From the NCBI RefSeq assembly GCF_006539885.1, contig NZ_BJNW01000022.1:1-50026 (forward strand): a stretch of DNA of 50,026 bases. Direction: 5' to 3'. The translations under genes were made by a program, and so were the position numbers. Of this stretch, positions 41,862 through 49,844 are shown piece by piece; the first letter of the stretch is position 1, and each line of letters begins with the position of its first letter. The notes under the pieces were generated by a model that saw only the letters and a program-made list of their open reading frames with translations, had not been told where the DNA came from and searched no databases. This DNA is from Kocuria varians. Lineage in GTDB: Bacteria; Actinomycetota; Actinomycetes; Actinomycetales; Micrococcaceae.

Positions 41862-43484
41862 GTGAGCATCAACGTGTTCAACCTGCCCGACCTGGGCGAA
41901 GGCCTCACCGAGGCGGACATCCTGCGCTGGCTCGTGGCCGAGGGCGACACCGTCACCATGGACCAGCCCATCGTGGAGGTGGAGACCGCCAAGTCCGCCG
42001 TGGAGGTGCCCACCCCGTTCGAGGGCGTGGTCCACACGCTGCACGGCGCCGAGGGCGACACCCTGCTCGTGGGGCAGCCTCTGGTCTCGGTGTCGGACGG
42101 CGTCGAGGCCCCGAACGGCCCCGCGGATTCCGCAGCCACCGGCTCCGAGCACGCGGCGAGCTACCGCGAGGAGGAGCTCGCAGGCACCACGCCGTCGGCG
42201 GAGGAGTCCGTGGACGAGGCCGAGGAGTCCTCCGGCAACGTGCTGATCGGCTACGGCACCTCCGCGGCGTCCTCCTCACGACGACGCCGCCGCAAGCGCG
42301 GCGCGGGTGCCGAAGCCTCCGGTGCCACCCCTACGGGGGCCGCGGCGCACACCCACGACGCCCTCACCGCTTCCCCGCGGCTCGCGCCCACCGTCATCTC
42401 GCCACTCGTGCGCAAGCTCGCGCGCGAGCACGGCCTGGACATCGCCGCCGTCCCCGGCAGCGGGCCGGGCGGACTGATCATGCGCAAGGACGTGCTGGCC
42501 GCCATCAACCAGGTGGACGACCAGCGGATGCGCGCCGACGCCGCCGGGCCGGCCCCCACGGGGCTGGCCGCTGCGGCGCCCACGGCGCCGGGTCCCGAGA
42601 CGACGGGTGCACCCGTTGGCACCGGGGTCTCCGCTGCCTCGACGGCCTCGGCCGTTCAGGGCGGGGCGACCCAGGAGTGTGCCGCGCAGGGTGGTGCCGG
42701 GCAGGGTGGAGCCGGGCAGGGCTCGGATGGCACCGCGGCGTCGTCGTCCTCCGGAGAGGTGGACTCCCGCACCGGGCTGGCCCTGGCGTCCCGCGAACCC
42801 GTCAAGGGCGTGCGCAAGCACATCGCGGACGCCATGACCCGCTCGCGCACGGAGATCCCCGAGGCCACCGTGTGGGTGGACGTGGACGCGACCGAGCTGC
42901 TGAACCTACGCTCCGAGCTCAAGGCGAAGGAGCCGCAGAGCACGCCGAGCCTGCTCGCGCTGATCGCACGGTTCACGCTCGCCGGGCTGCGGAAGTACCC
43001 GCAGCTGAACACCCGCCTGGACACCGCCGAGGACGGCTCGCGCACCATCGCGCGCTTCGACGGCGTGAACCTGGGCATCGCGGTGGAGTCCGAGCGCGGG
43101 CTCATGGTGCCGAACCTGCGCAACGCGGACCGGCTCAGCGCCGTGGAGCTCACGGCCGCCATGCGCGAGGTGATCGACGTCGCCCGCTCCGGCCAGGCCA
43201 GCCCGGCCCAGCTCAGTGGCTCCACGTTCACGCTCAACAACTACGGCGTGTTCGGCACCGACGGTGCGACCCCGATCATCAACCACCCCGAGGCCGCGAT
43301 CCTGGGCATCGGACGGATCATCGACAAGCCGTGGGTCGTGGACGGCGAGCTCGCGGTCTGCAAGGTCACCACGATCACCATCGCCTTCGACCACCGCGTG
43401 TGCGACGGGGGTGCTGCGGGCGGCTTCATCCGCTTCGTGGCGGACTGCATCGAGAACCCCATGCGGGCGCTCACGCAGATCTGA
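41862..43484 (+). CDS. bkdC: Dihydrolipoamide acyltransferase E2 component of the branched-chain complex
   Basis: 540 aa from a GTG at 41862 with GGGAGG upstream. Domains in order: one lipoyl domain (residues 1-80, lipoylated Lys in VETAKSAVEVP), a variable linker, the E3-binding domain (ISPLVRKLAREHGLDIAAVP, near 180-215), a second linker with GQGGA repeats, and the catalytic acyltransferase core (from about 305) ending with TITIAFDHRVCDGGAAGG, which holds His and Asp of the active site. The linkers carry two or three copies of the GACGACGCCGC word. No E3 gene follows, so dihydrolipoamide dehydrogenase is encoded elsewhere. Confidence 0.9.
   Translation: MSINVFNLPDLGEGLTEADILRWLVAEGDTVTMDQPIVEVETAKSAVEVPTPFEGVVHTLHGAEGDTLLVGQPLVSVSDGVEAPNGPADSAATGSEHAASYREEELAGTTPSAEESVDEAEESSGNVLIGYGTSAASSSRRRRRKRGAGAEASGATPTGAAAHTHDALTASPRLAPTVISPLVRKLAREHGLDIAAVPGSGPGGLIMRKDVLAAINQVDDQRMRADAAGPAPTGLAAAAPTAPGPETTGAPVGTGVSAASTASAVQGGATQECAAQGGAGQGGAGQGSDGTAASSSSGEVDSRTGLALASREPVKGVRKHIADAMTRSRTEIPEATVWVDVDATELLNLRSELKAKEPQSTPSLLALIARFTLAGLRKYPQLNTRLDTAEDGSRTIARFDGVNLGIAVESERGLMVPNLRNADRLSAVELTAAMREVIDVARSGQASPAQLSGSTFTLNNYGVFGTDGATPIINHPEAAILGIGRIIDKPWVVDGELAVCKVTTITIAFDHRVCDGGAAGGFIRFVADCIENPMRALTQI
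42684..42728 (+). repeat. 15-bp tandem repeat inside the E2 linker
   Basis: Three decaying copies of GGGCAGGGTGGAGCC (42684-42698, 42699-42713, 42714-42728) encode AQGGA-GQGGA-GQGSD between the E3-binding and catalytic domains. Such units allow linker length to vary by slippage. Confidence 0.75.
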
Positions 43485-43532
43485 GATGGCTGGGGGCGGC
43501 GACCGGGGCGTTGGATGCCCGGCCGCCATCCG

Positions 43533-43550
43533 CCCTGCATTACCGCAGGG
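43533..43550. terminator. Weak hairpin between convergent bkdC and the synthetase-like gene
   Basis: Arms CCCTGC and GCAGGG with an ATTACC loop in the 75-bp gap between two converging genes. The stem is short, so its role as a terminator is uncertain. Confidence 0.35.
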
Positions 43551-43559
43551 GAATACGTC

Positions 43560-44636
43560 TCAGACCGCGGTCTCCCGCTCGAGCCATGCCAGCAGGCCGT
43601 CCTCGAGGATCGCGGGCAGCTCGGTCGCGGCCATCGTGTCCTTGGCGCGACGCACGGAGGTGTCGACGATCCGGGCCACCGAGCGGGCGGCGCCGGAGCG
43701 GTCGAGAAGGTCGCGGGCCCGGGCGACGTCGTCGGCGTCGAGGGGGCCCCGCGCCGCACGTTCGCGCAGGTTCTGCCACGCCGGGCCGTGCTCTCCGGCC
43801 TCCACGAGGACGCCCGTCACGGTGCAGCGGTCCGGGTGCAGTACGGGCGAGGAGGAGACCGAGCCTTCGTACTCCGCCTCGTCCCGAGTGCCGGCGGCGG
43901 CCCGCAGCTCGCCGCTGAGTTCGTGGGCCATGCCCAGGGAACGGCCGATGCTGCCCAGGGCGATCACGTGCGCGGTGGGCGCGCCACCCAGGACTGCACC
44001 GGCTCGCAGCGGCGCCTCGTAGCAGGGAACGGCGATCGCCAGGCGGATCGCGTCCAGGGCCTTGTCGTGCGGCACCGGCTCCGTGCGCCGGGAGAGCTCG
44101 GCCACGAGCCGTTCCCCCGCGGCCGCGTGGAACACGGACTCGTCCAGGATCTCGAGCAGCTTGAGCATGCGCGTCTCCGGGGCGCGGGAGGTGGCGATCA
44201 GGCGGTAGGCACCCGTCAGGGCGAGGTCGCCGGCGGCCGCCGTGAGGTCCGCGCGGGAGCCGTCACGGTCCGTGGGGTCCGCAGACTCAGCATCCACGGC
44301 GTTGGCCGCACGGGCGACACCCCGCAGCCCTCCGGCCTCCGCGCGCAGCACCATGGCGGTGTGCAGCAGCTCGAACGCGGCGGCCACGGCGTTGAGCACG
44401 GGCCGCGTGGGGCGAGCGGGGTAGGCCTCCACCGAGGTCATCACCAGCTCCTGCTGCAGGCCGCGGCCGGCCTCCGTGGTGCGCGCGATGCGCTCCCACA
44501 CGCGCTCGTAGCCGGGGCTCAGTTCCGCGGCCTTGCGCCCCGAGTGCGCCAGGAACCCCCGCAGGGCCGAGGCCGGGGTGAACTCCTGGGACCTGCGCCC
44601 GGTGCCGCTGCTGGTGTAGGAGGAGATGGGAGTCAT
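43560..44636 (-). CDS. Polyprenyl-synthetase-like protein lacking both Asp-rich motifs
   Basis: 358 aa from the ATG at 44636. The all-helical isoprenyl-diphosphate-synthase pattern is recognisable: LNAVAAAFELLHTAMVLRAE where active enzymes have LIHDDxxD, the central APLRAGAVLGGAPTAHVIAL, and SIGRSLGMAHELSGELRAAA where active enzymes have FQxxDDxxD. Both DDxxD Mg-binding motifs and the basic GKRxRP element are missing. Chain elongation is therefore unlikely, and the gene may encode a non-catalytic partner or have a new role. The frame is open and codon usage normal, so it does not look like a dying pseudogene. Confidence 0.65.
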   Translation of the reverse strand: MTPISSYTSSGTGRRSQEFTPASALRGFLAHSGRKAAELSPGYERVWERIARTTEAGRGLQQELVMTSVEAYPARPTRPVLNAVAAAFELLHTAMVLRAEAGGLRGVARAANAVDAESADPTDRDGSRADLTAAAGDLALTGAYRLIATSRAPETRMLKLLEILDESVFHAAAGERLVAELSRRTEPVPHDKALDAIRLAIAVPCYEAPLRAGAVLGGAPTAHVIALGSIGRSLGMAHELSGELRAAAGTRDEAEYEGSVSSSPVLHPDRCTVTGVLVEAGEHGPAWQNLRERAARGPLDADDVARARDLLDRSGAARSVARIVDTSVRRAKDTMAATELPAILEDGLLAWLERETAV

Positions 44637-44677
44637 GGTTCCATTCCAGCACACCCGTCACGCCGCGTCGTGAGCGC

Positions 44678-45286
44678 TCAGACGGGCGGCATCAGCGCGA
44701 GCTGCACCGCGATGAACAGCATCACCACACCCACGAGGGCGTCCACGATCCGCCAGGTCAGCGGGGTGTTGAGCACGTGGGACAGCGCCCGCGCCCCGGC
44801 GCCCAGGGTGCAGAACCAGATCACCGAGCCCAGGATCGCGCCGGCGGTGAAGATCCAGCGCTGCCCGCCGTGCTGGTTGGCCAGGTTCCCCAGGATGAGG
44901 ACCGCATCCAGGTAGGTGTGCGGGTTGAGCCACGTGAAGGCCAGGGTGGCGAGGACGACGCCGCGCAGGGACCGCGCGTCGTCGGCGGTGGTGTCGATGA
45001 CCTGCGAGCGGAACGCGGACCGGAAGGACATCAGCGCGAAGACCGCGAGGTAGACCACCCCGACCCAGCGCAGGGCGTCCAGCAACCACGGCACCCGCTC
45101 GATCACGAAGCCGATCCCCGCAGTGCCCAGACTGATCAGCACCACGTCCGAGACGATGCAGATGGCCACCACGACCCCCACGTGCTGGCGGCGGATCCCC
45201 TGACGGAGGATGAAGGCGTTCTGTGCGCCGATGGCCACGATGAGCGCCAGGCCGGTCACGAGCCCGGGCAGGAAGGCAGAAGTCAC
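44678..45286 (-). CDS. LysE/ArgO-family amino-acid exporter
   Basis: 202 aa from a GTG at 45286, the usual length. The family signature is clear: FLPGLVTGLALIVAIGAQNA then FILRQGIRRQHVGVVVAICI, and ATLAFTWLNPHTYLDAVLIL. Six hydrophobic segments with a cytoplasmic loop after helix 3. It should export a basic amino acid (Lys or Arg). There is no Shine-Dalgarno site. A TACATT -10 box (45293-45298, minus strand) ends six bases before the GTG, so the mRNA is probably leaderless. No LysG/ArgP-type regulator is adjacent. Confidence 0.86.
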   Translation of the reverse strand: MTSAFLPGLVTGLALIVAIGAQNAFILRQGIRRQHVGVVVAICIVSDVVLISLGTAGIGFVIERVPWLLDALRWVGVVYLAVFALMSFRSAFRSQVIDTTADDARSLRGVVLATLAFTWLNPHTYLDAVLILGNLANQHGGQRWIFTAGAILGSVIWFCTLGAGARALSHVLNTPLTWRIVDALVGVVMLFIAVQLALMPPV

Positions 45287-45350
45287 CAGAGCAATGTACA
45301 GGCGGGCGTGAGCTTGCCGACATTCCGTCCCCCACGGGCCACAACGTCGG

Positions 45351-45356
45351 TATAGT
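45351..45356 (+). promoter_or_regulatory. -10 box of the nitroreductase gene
   Basis: TATAGT, 56 bp before the ATG, inside the imperfect dyad GTCGG-N8-CCGAC (45346-45363). No good -35 is visible. Confidence 0.45.
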
Positions 45357-45411
45357 TTCCGACGAAAAGATTTCGGGTGACACACTTACCCGGCCCGACG
45401 GAAGGATTCCC

Positions 45412-46026
45412 ATGACCACCGTGACCACGCAAGATCTGCCCCTGGCGATCTCCACGGAGGACGCCGAGCGCCTGTTCCTCGGCGCGCGCACCGCGAACCA
45501 CTTCACGGACGAGGCCGTGACCGAGGACCAGAAGCGCGCGATCTACGACCTCACCAAGATGGGCCCCACGGCCTTCAACTCGCAGCCCCTGCGCATCACC
45601 TGGGTGGAGTCCCCCGAGGCCCGCGAGCGCCTCGTGCAGCACATGGCCCCGGGAAACCAGGACAAGACCCGCGTGGCGCCCCTGACCGCGATCCTCGCCT
45701 ACGACGAGAACTGGCACGAGCACTTCCCCGAGTTCAGCCCGCAGGCCGCGAAGATGCAGGGCATGTTCGACGAGAACGAGGACCTGCGCCTGACCAGCGG
45801 CAAGGCCAACTCCCACATCCAGGTGGGCTACTTCATCATGGCCGTGCGCTCCGTGGGCCTGGCCGCCGGGCCCATGACCGGTTTCGACCCGCAGGCCGTG
45901 GACGCCGAGTTCTTCGCCGGCACCGGCAAGCACTCCATCGTGGTGGTCAACGTGGGTCACCCGGTGGCCCCGGCGTACGACCGCAACCCGCGTTTCGCCA
46001 TCGAGGATGTCGCCGAGACCCTCTGA
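45412..46026 (+). CDS. Nitroreductase family protein, malonic semialdehyde reductase (RutE/YdfG-like)
   Basis: 204 aa from the ATG at 45412 with GGAAGGA upstream. The HadB/RutE branch of flavin nitroreductases: RLFLGARTANHFTDEAVTED, KMGPTAFNSQPLRITWVES, HIQVGYFIMAVRSVGLAAGP, MTGFDPQAVDAEFF. The normal RutE substrate is 3-oxopropanoate (malonic semialdehyde), reduced to 3-hydroxypropionate with a flavin and NAD(P)H. No pyrimidine-degradation genes are nearby, so the real substrate may differ. A strong hairpin terminator follows. Confidence 0.87.
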   Translation: MTTVTTQDLPLAISTEDAERLFLGARTANHFTDEAVTEDQKRAIYDLTKMGPTAFNSQPLRITWVESPEARERLVQHMAPGNQDKTRVAPLTAILAYDENWHEHFPEFSPQAAKMQGMFDENEDLRLTSGKANSHIQVGYFIMAVRSVGLAAGPMTGFDPQAVDAEFFAGTGKHSIVVVNVGHPVAPAYDRNPRFAIEDVAETL

Positions 46027-46044
46027 CGCGGACACGCGCCCAGC

Positions 46045-46091
46045 AGAAGGGGCCCGGTGGTGAGCAGATCGCTCGCCACCGGGCCCCTTCT
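46045..46091 (+). terminator. Terminator of the nitroreductase gene
   Basis: Arms 46045-46065 and 46071-46091 pair over 21 bp with one wobble (46061/46075) and a 5-base loop, followed by the T-rich stretch CTCTTTC. It starts 19 bp after the stop codon. Confidence 0.85.
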
Positions 46092-46113
46092 CTTTCGCCT
46101 TCCTCGCGCTTCG

Positions 46114-46129
46114 GACGACGACGCCGCGG
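46114..46129 (+). repeat. Intergenic copy of the recurrent GACGACGCCGCGG word
   Basis: GACGACGACGCCGCGG between the nitroreductase terminator and the IS3-family element. Other exact 13-mer copies are at 1962, 19636, 22282, 28629, 30189, 30763, 38788 and 42733 (either strand). Function unknown. Confidence 0.8.
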
Positions 46130-46179
46130 CCTAGTTGTACTTCCCCGGGGACTGCTGCACGGAGAGGTGTCAGTTGCGG

Positions 46180-47055
46180 TTAGGCCGCCAGGGTGACGGT
46201 CGGGTTCATGATGGTCTCGTATTCGATGGGGGTCAACCGGCCCAGGCGGGCCTGCCGCCGGCGCCGGTGGTAGGTCCGTTCGATCCAGGTGATGATCGCG
46301 ATGCGCAGCTCATCGCGGGTTCGCCAGCGGCGGCGGTCCAGGACGTTCTTCTGCAGCAGCGCGAAGAAGGACTCCATCGCTGCGTTATCACCCGCGGCCC
46401 CGACCTGGCCCATCGATCCGAGCAGGTGGTGCTCGTTCAGGGCGTGCACGAATGACCTGGCGCGGAACTGCGATCCCCGGTCCGAGTGCACGATGCAACC
46501 GGCCACTTCACCCCGACGCGTGACCGCGCTGACCAGCGCGTTCACCGCGAGACGAGCCTTCATTCGGGAGTCCATCGAGTAGCCCACGATCCGCCCGGAG
46601 AAGACATCCTTGATCGCACAGAGATAGAGCTTTCCCTCCTCCGTGGAGTGCTCCGTAATGTCGGTGAGCCAGAGCTCGTTGACGTCATCTGCGGCGAAAT
46701 CGCGTTTCACGAGGTCCTCGTGGACCGGGGGACCGGGGCGCTTCCCGTTCTTCCCACGCTTCTTGCCGAAGACCGACCACCACTGGTTGTCGCGGCAGAT
46801 CCGCCACGCCGTCCGCTCGCACATCACCTCGCCGGCCGCGTGGGCCTCGACGGTCAAGAACCGCGATCCGAACTCCGGGTCATCCCGGTGGGCGTCGAAC
46901 AGGGCGTTCGCCCGATACGCCGCCCGGAGTTCCGAGGCTGTGACCCGGTGTTTGCGCCACCGGTAGTACGGCTGACGGGAGAGCTTCAAGACCCGCAAGG
47001 ACACCGCGACGGGGATCCCGTCACCGGCGAGCTCGCTCACGAGCGGTGAGGGCAC
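46180..47055 (-). CDS. IS3-family transposase OrfB (DDE integrase domain)
   Basis: 291 aa from the GTG at 47055, but normally made as an OrfAB fusion by -1 frameshifting. The HTH_21 region is SRQPYYRWRKHRVTASELRA; the rve core carries the catalytic triad in LWLTDITEHST (Asp), VHSDRGSQF (Asp) and NAAMESFFALLQK (Glu). All three residues are intact, so the transposase looks functional. The frame reached by a -1 slip at A-AAA (47079-47082) reads FFPRKREVPSPLVSEL into this ORF. Confidence 0.9.
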   Translation of the reverse strand: MPSPLVSELAGDGIPVAVSLRVLKLSRQPYYRWRKHRVTASELRAAYRANALFDAHRDDPEFGSRFLTVEAHAAGEVMCERTAWRICRDNQWWSVFGKKRGKNGKRPGPPVHEDLVKRDFAADDVNELWLTDITEHSTEEGKLYLCAIKDVFSGRIVGYSMDSRMKARLAVNALVSAVTRRGEVAGCIVHSDRGSQFRARSFVHALNEHHLLGSMGQVGAAGDNAAMESFFALLQKNVLDRRRWRTRDELRIAIITWIERTYHRRRRQARLGRLTPIEYETIMNPTVTLAA

Positions 47056-47369
47056 CTCCCGCTTGCGGGGGAAGAACCTTTTCCCGGCAGATTCGCCTGT
47101 GAGAGGTAGGCGGCCGCGCGCCGCAGGACCTCGTTCTCCTGCTCCAGCAACCGGATCCTCTTGCGAGCATCACGCAGCTCGGAGGATTCGTCACGGGTCT
47201 TGCCGGGACGGGCACCGTCCTCGACATCAGCTTGGCGCATCCAGTTCGTCAGGCACGACTCGGAGATCCCGAAGTCCTTCGCGATCGCCGAGAGCCTCTG
47301 GCCAGGTTCACGGTTCCTCGCGACTCGCACGACGTCATCACGGAACTCTTGAGGGTAGGGAGCGGGCAT
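47037..47369 (-). CDS. IS3-family transposase OrfA (helix-turn-helix)
   Basis: 110 aa from the ATG at 47369 with GGGAAGGA some bases upstream. HTH_Tnp_1 domain: MPAPYPQEFRDDVVRVARN, LSAIAKDFGISESCLTNWMR, then a leucine-zipper-like stretch ARKRIRLLEQENEVLRRAAA. It binds the terminal repeats and shares its 3' end with orfB. The slippery GGGAAAAGG lies at 47077-47085 (complement), ahead of the OrfB frame. Confidence 0.88.
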   Translation of the reverse strand: MPAPYPQEFRDDVVRVARNREPGQRLSAIAKDFGISESCLTNWMRQADVEDGARPGKTRDESSELRDARKRIRLLEQENEVLRRAAAYLSQANLPGKGSSPASGRCPHRS

Positions 47370-47441
47370 GGTCCACATCCTTCCCTGCAGCGCTCTGAGG
47401 CACCACAGATGATGTGACACCTCTCCGTGCAGCAGTCCCAT

Positions 47442-47561
47442 CGAGGCGCAGGCCCGGCTGATGCCCACCCCTGCGGCCACGTGGGGGATGGGGCGGGTGC
47501 GGCACCGCTCGATGAGTTGGTGCCGTCCTTTCACGCTCAGTGGGGTATTGCGATGAACCAT
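47442..47561 (-). pseudogene. Truncated IS481-type transposase, N-terminal 40 residues
   Basis: The ATG at 47561 begins MVHRNTPLSVKGRHQLIERC and continues to VAAGVGISRACAS, the N-terminal helix-turn-helix start of IS481-family transposases (normally continuing KWVNR). The frame is cut exactly at the right end of the IS3-family element (47440). No continuation of the catalytic domain is visible on the far side at 46146 or below. The 116 bp from 47562 to 47677 hold the probable 5' end of this old element and no gene. Confidence 0.7.
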
Positions 47562-47677
47562 GAACAAGTTCCTGACCACGAAAGAGGTCGATGAGGCGCC
47601 AACTACTCCGGGAGCGGGCACAGCGAAGACGATGACCTCCCGTTGAAAGGCCGTTGGGTTCGGTGCACCGGCCGTAC

Positions 47678-48046
47678 CTACCCGAGGCGGTTGTCGAGGA
47701 TGCCTAAGAACTCATCGGCACGCTCGACCTGGCGAGCCAACTTCTCCCGACGAGCTTGGGCGTCGGCGCGCATCGCGTCCAGTTCGGCGCGGGCGTTGCT
47801 CCGCTCGGCCTCCGGGGCATCACCCTCGGCGATGTCGAGTAGCTCCAGTAGCCGACCCATTTCAGCAGTTGAGTAGTTCAAGGCTTTCATCCGCCGGATC
47901 GTGAGGAAGCGGCGCAGGTCCTCTTCGGTGTAGATCCGAAACCCCCCCTCGCTGCGCCCGGTGGGGGGCAACAGCCCGATGGCCTCGTAGTGGCGCAGGG
48001 TACGAGAAGAAACCCCGGACTTCTCCGCCATCTCCCCGATGTGCAT
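47678..48046 (-). CDS. MerR-family transcriptional regulator
   Basis: 122 aa from the ATG at 48046 with AAGGAG nine bases upstream; in-frame ATGs at 48073 and 48085 have no site. MerR winged helix: MHIGEMAEKSGVSSRTLRHY, EAIGLLPPTGRSEGGFRIY, DLRRFLTIRRMKALNYSTAE, then a coiled-coil dimerisation helix (EAERSNARAELDAMRADAQA). There is no Cys metal site, so it is unlikely to be a heavy-metal sensor. It is divergent from the SulP gene with a 33-bp palindrome between them. Confidence 0.88.
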   Translation of the reverse strand: MHIGEMAEKSGVSSRTLRHYEAIGLLPPTGRSEGGFRIYTEEDLRRFLTIRRMKALNYSTAEMGRLLELLDIAEGDAPEAERSNARAELDAMRADAQARREKLARQVERADEFLGILDNRLG

Positions 48047-48104
48047 CCGTGGCTCTCCTTCTTGGTCTGTCATGGCGTCAGTCACAGCGATGCTGTTCGC
48101 TTTT

Positions 48105-48137
48105 GCCCCAACCCTAACGCGGCGTTAGGGTTGGGGC
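48105..48137. promoter_or_regulatory. 33-bp perfect palindrome, likely MerR operator for the SulP gene
   Basis: Arms GCCCCAACCCTAACGC (48105-48120) and its exact complement (48122-48137) around a single G. CCCTAACG/CGTTAGGG dyads are typical MerR-family sites. Both divergent genes can be controlled from it. The remaining spacer to 48299 has no gene. Confidence 0.75.
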
Positions 48138-48299
48138 GAACCTTGCCGCGACGTCAAGTTTGGTTGCCGCGAGGCTTCCGGCCCAAGCCTGCCCAGCCGA
48201 CTTTTGGTCGTACCCGGTCAATTCGTCATTTTGTGCGACATGCTGCGCGGCGCCCGTAGCCCGCCTTGTCCTCGCCCCCATCACTCCAGGAGTCGTTTC

Positions 48300-49832
48300 A
48301 TGCCCCCTGTTACCACCGCGGCCGGCACGGCCGCCGCCCCGACGCCGGAGGAACGTCAATCCGTCCGGCTCACGCTCAAGAACCCCCGCTGGCTCAAGAC
48401 CGAGGTCCTGGCAGGTCTCGTGGTCGCCTTGGCCCTGATCCCGGAGGCGATCGCCTTCTCGATCATTGCCGGGGTCGACCCGAGGGTGGGGTTGTTCGCG
48501 GCCTTCACCATGGCCATGACCACCTCCATCCTGGGTGGTCGACCGGCCATGGTCTCGGCCGCCACCGGGGCAGTGGCCCTGGTCATCGCCCCGCTGGTAG
48601 CCTCCCACGGGCTGGACTACCTCATCGCTGCCGTGATCCTCGCCGGGGTCTTCCAGATCGTCCTGGCCCTGGCCGGGGCCGCCCGGTTGATGCGCTTCAT
48701 CCCGCGGTCGGTGATGGTCGGGTTCGTCAACGCTCTGGCCATTCTGATCTTCATGTCCCAAGTGCCCGAGTTCATCGGAGTGCCCTGGGCCGTCTACCCC
48801 CTCACCATCCTGGGGCTGGCCATCGTCTTTCTGCTCCCCAAACTCACCACCGTGGTGCCAGCACCGCTGGTGGCGATCATCGTGATCACCGCGATCGTGG
48901 TGCTCATGGGCATGGATGTGCCCAACGTGGGCGACAAGGGCGAGTTGCCCGAGTCCCTGCCCTCCCTGTTTTTCCCCGACGTGCCCTTCACCCTGGAGAC
49001 GTTCCAGATCATCGCCCCGTTTGCCCTGACCATGGCGCTGGTGGGGCTGCTGGAGTCGCTGATGACGGCCAAGCTGGTCGACGACATCACCGACACCCAT
49101 TCGAACAAGACCCGCGAGTCCTGGGCCCAGGGCGTGGCCAACACCGTCTCCGGGTTCTTCGGGGGCATGGGCGGGTGCGCGATGATTGGTCAGACCATGA
49201 TCAACGTGCGCGCCTCCGGGGCCCGCACCCGGATCTCCACGTTCCTGGCCGGTGTGTTCCTGCTGATCCTGGTGGTCGCTCTCGGCAACGTCGTGGGGTT
49301 AATCCCGATGGCCGCACTGGTGGCGATCATGATCTTCGTGTCCTGGGCCACCTTTGATTGGCACTCCATCCGCCCCACCACCCTCAAGCGAATGCCGGTC
49401 CCGGAGACCCTGGTGATGCTCTCCACTGTGGTGGTCACCGTGGCCACCCACAACCTCGCCCTGGGTGTCATCGTGGGGGTGCTGGTGGCGCTGGTCGCCT
49501 TCGCCCGCCGGGTCGCCCACCTGGTGAGCGTCGACCGCGCGATCGAGCAGCGCAACGGGAAGGACACCGCCGTCTACACTGTGCACGGGGAGCTTTTCTT
49601 CGCTTCCTCCAACGACCTCTACACGATGTTCGACTACCACGGAGACCCGGAGTCGATCGTCATCGACTTCACCAACTCCCACCTCTGGGACGCCTCCGCC
49701 GTCGCTTCGGTGGACTCCGTGACCGACAAGTACGGCCACTACGGCAAGACCGTGCGCATTGTCGGGCTGAACGAACCCAGCCGCCGGATGCGCGTGCGCA
49801 TGTCCGGGATGCTCAACTCCGGCGGGCACTGA
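48300..49832 (+). CDS. SulP-family anion transporter with C-terminal STAS domain
   Basis: 510 aa from the ATG at 48300 with CAGGAG upstream; the longer frame from 48204 lacks a site. Membrane domain: [20 protein letters not shown] then [15 protein letters not shown] (SulP signature), [20 protein letters not shown], and [20 protein letters not shown]. The STAS domain (about residues 410-510) includes [14 protein letters not shown] and [20 protein letters not shown]. It should move sulfate, bicarbonate or another small anion. It lies beside IS remnants and is divergent from a MerR gene, which suggests acquisition as a unit. Confidence 0.9.
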   Translation: MPPVTTAAGTAAAPTPEERQSVRLTLKNPRWLKTEVLAGLVVALALIPEAIAFSIIAGVDPRVGLFAAFTMAMTTSILGGRPAMVSAATGAVALVIAPLVASHGLDYLIAAVILAGVFQIVLALAGAARLMRFIPRSVMVGFVNALAILIFMSQVPEFIGVPWAVYPLTILGLAIVFLLPKLTTVVPAPLVAIIVITAIVVLMGMDVPNVGDKGELPESLPSLFFPDVPFTLETFQIIAPFALTMALVGLLESLMTAKLVDDITDTHSNKTRESWAQGVANTVSGFFGGMGGCAMIGQTMINVRASGARTRISTFLAGVFLLILVVALGNVVGLIPMAALVAIMIFVSWATFDWHSIRPTTLKRMPVPETLVMLSTVVVTVATHNLALGVIVGVLVALVAFARRVAHLVSVDRAIEQRNGKDTAVYTVHGELFFASSNDLYTMFDYHGDPESIVIDFTNSHLWDASAVASVDSVTDKYGHYGKTVRIVGLNEPSRRMRVRMSGMLNSGGH

Positions 49833-49844
49833 CCCCGGAAACCA

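Larger units (their letters stand above)
46147..47440 (-). mobile_element. IS3-family insertion sequence
   Basis: About 1.29 kb, the typical IS3 size. Perfect 25-bp terminal inverted repeats lie at 46148-46172 and 47415-47439 (outer end GGGACTGCTGCACGGAGAGG). Between them are overlapping orfA and orfB on the minus strand. The flanks do not show a short target duplication: the left flank ends CCC and the right begins TCG. The right end interrupts an IS481-type transposase frame, and the rest of that frame is not found at the left end, so a deletion or rearrangement followed insertion. Confidence 0.88.

Noticed and set aside
43560-44636. Calling the polyprenyl-synthetase-like gene a pseudogene
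   Set aside because: The frame is intact, starts and stops normally and keeps strong GC third-position bias, so loss of motifs looks selected rather than decayed.
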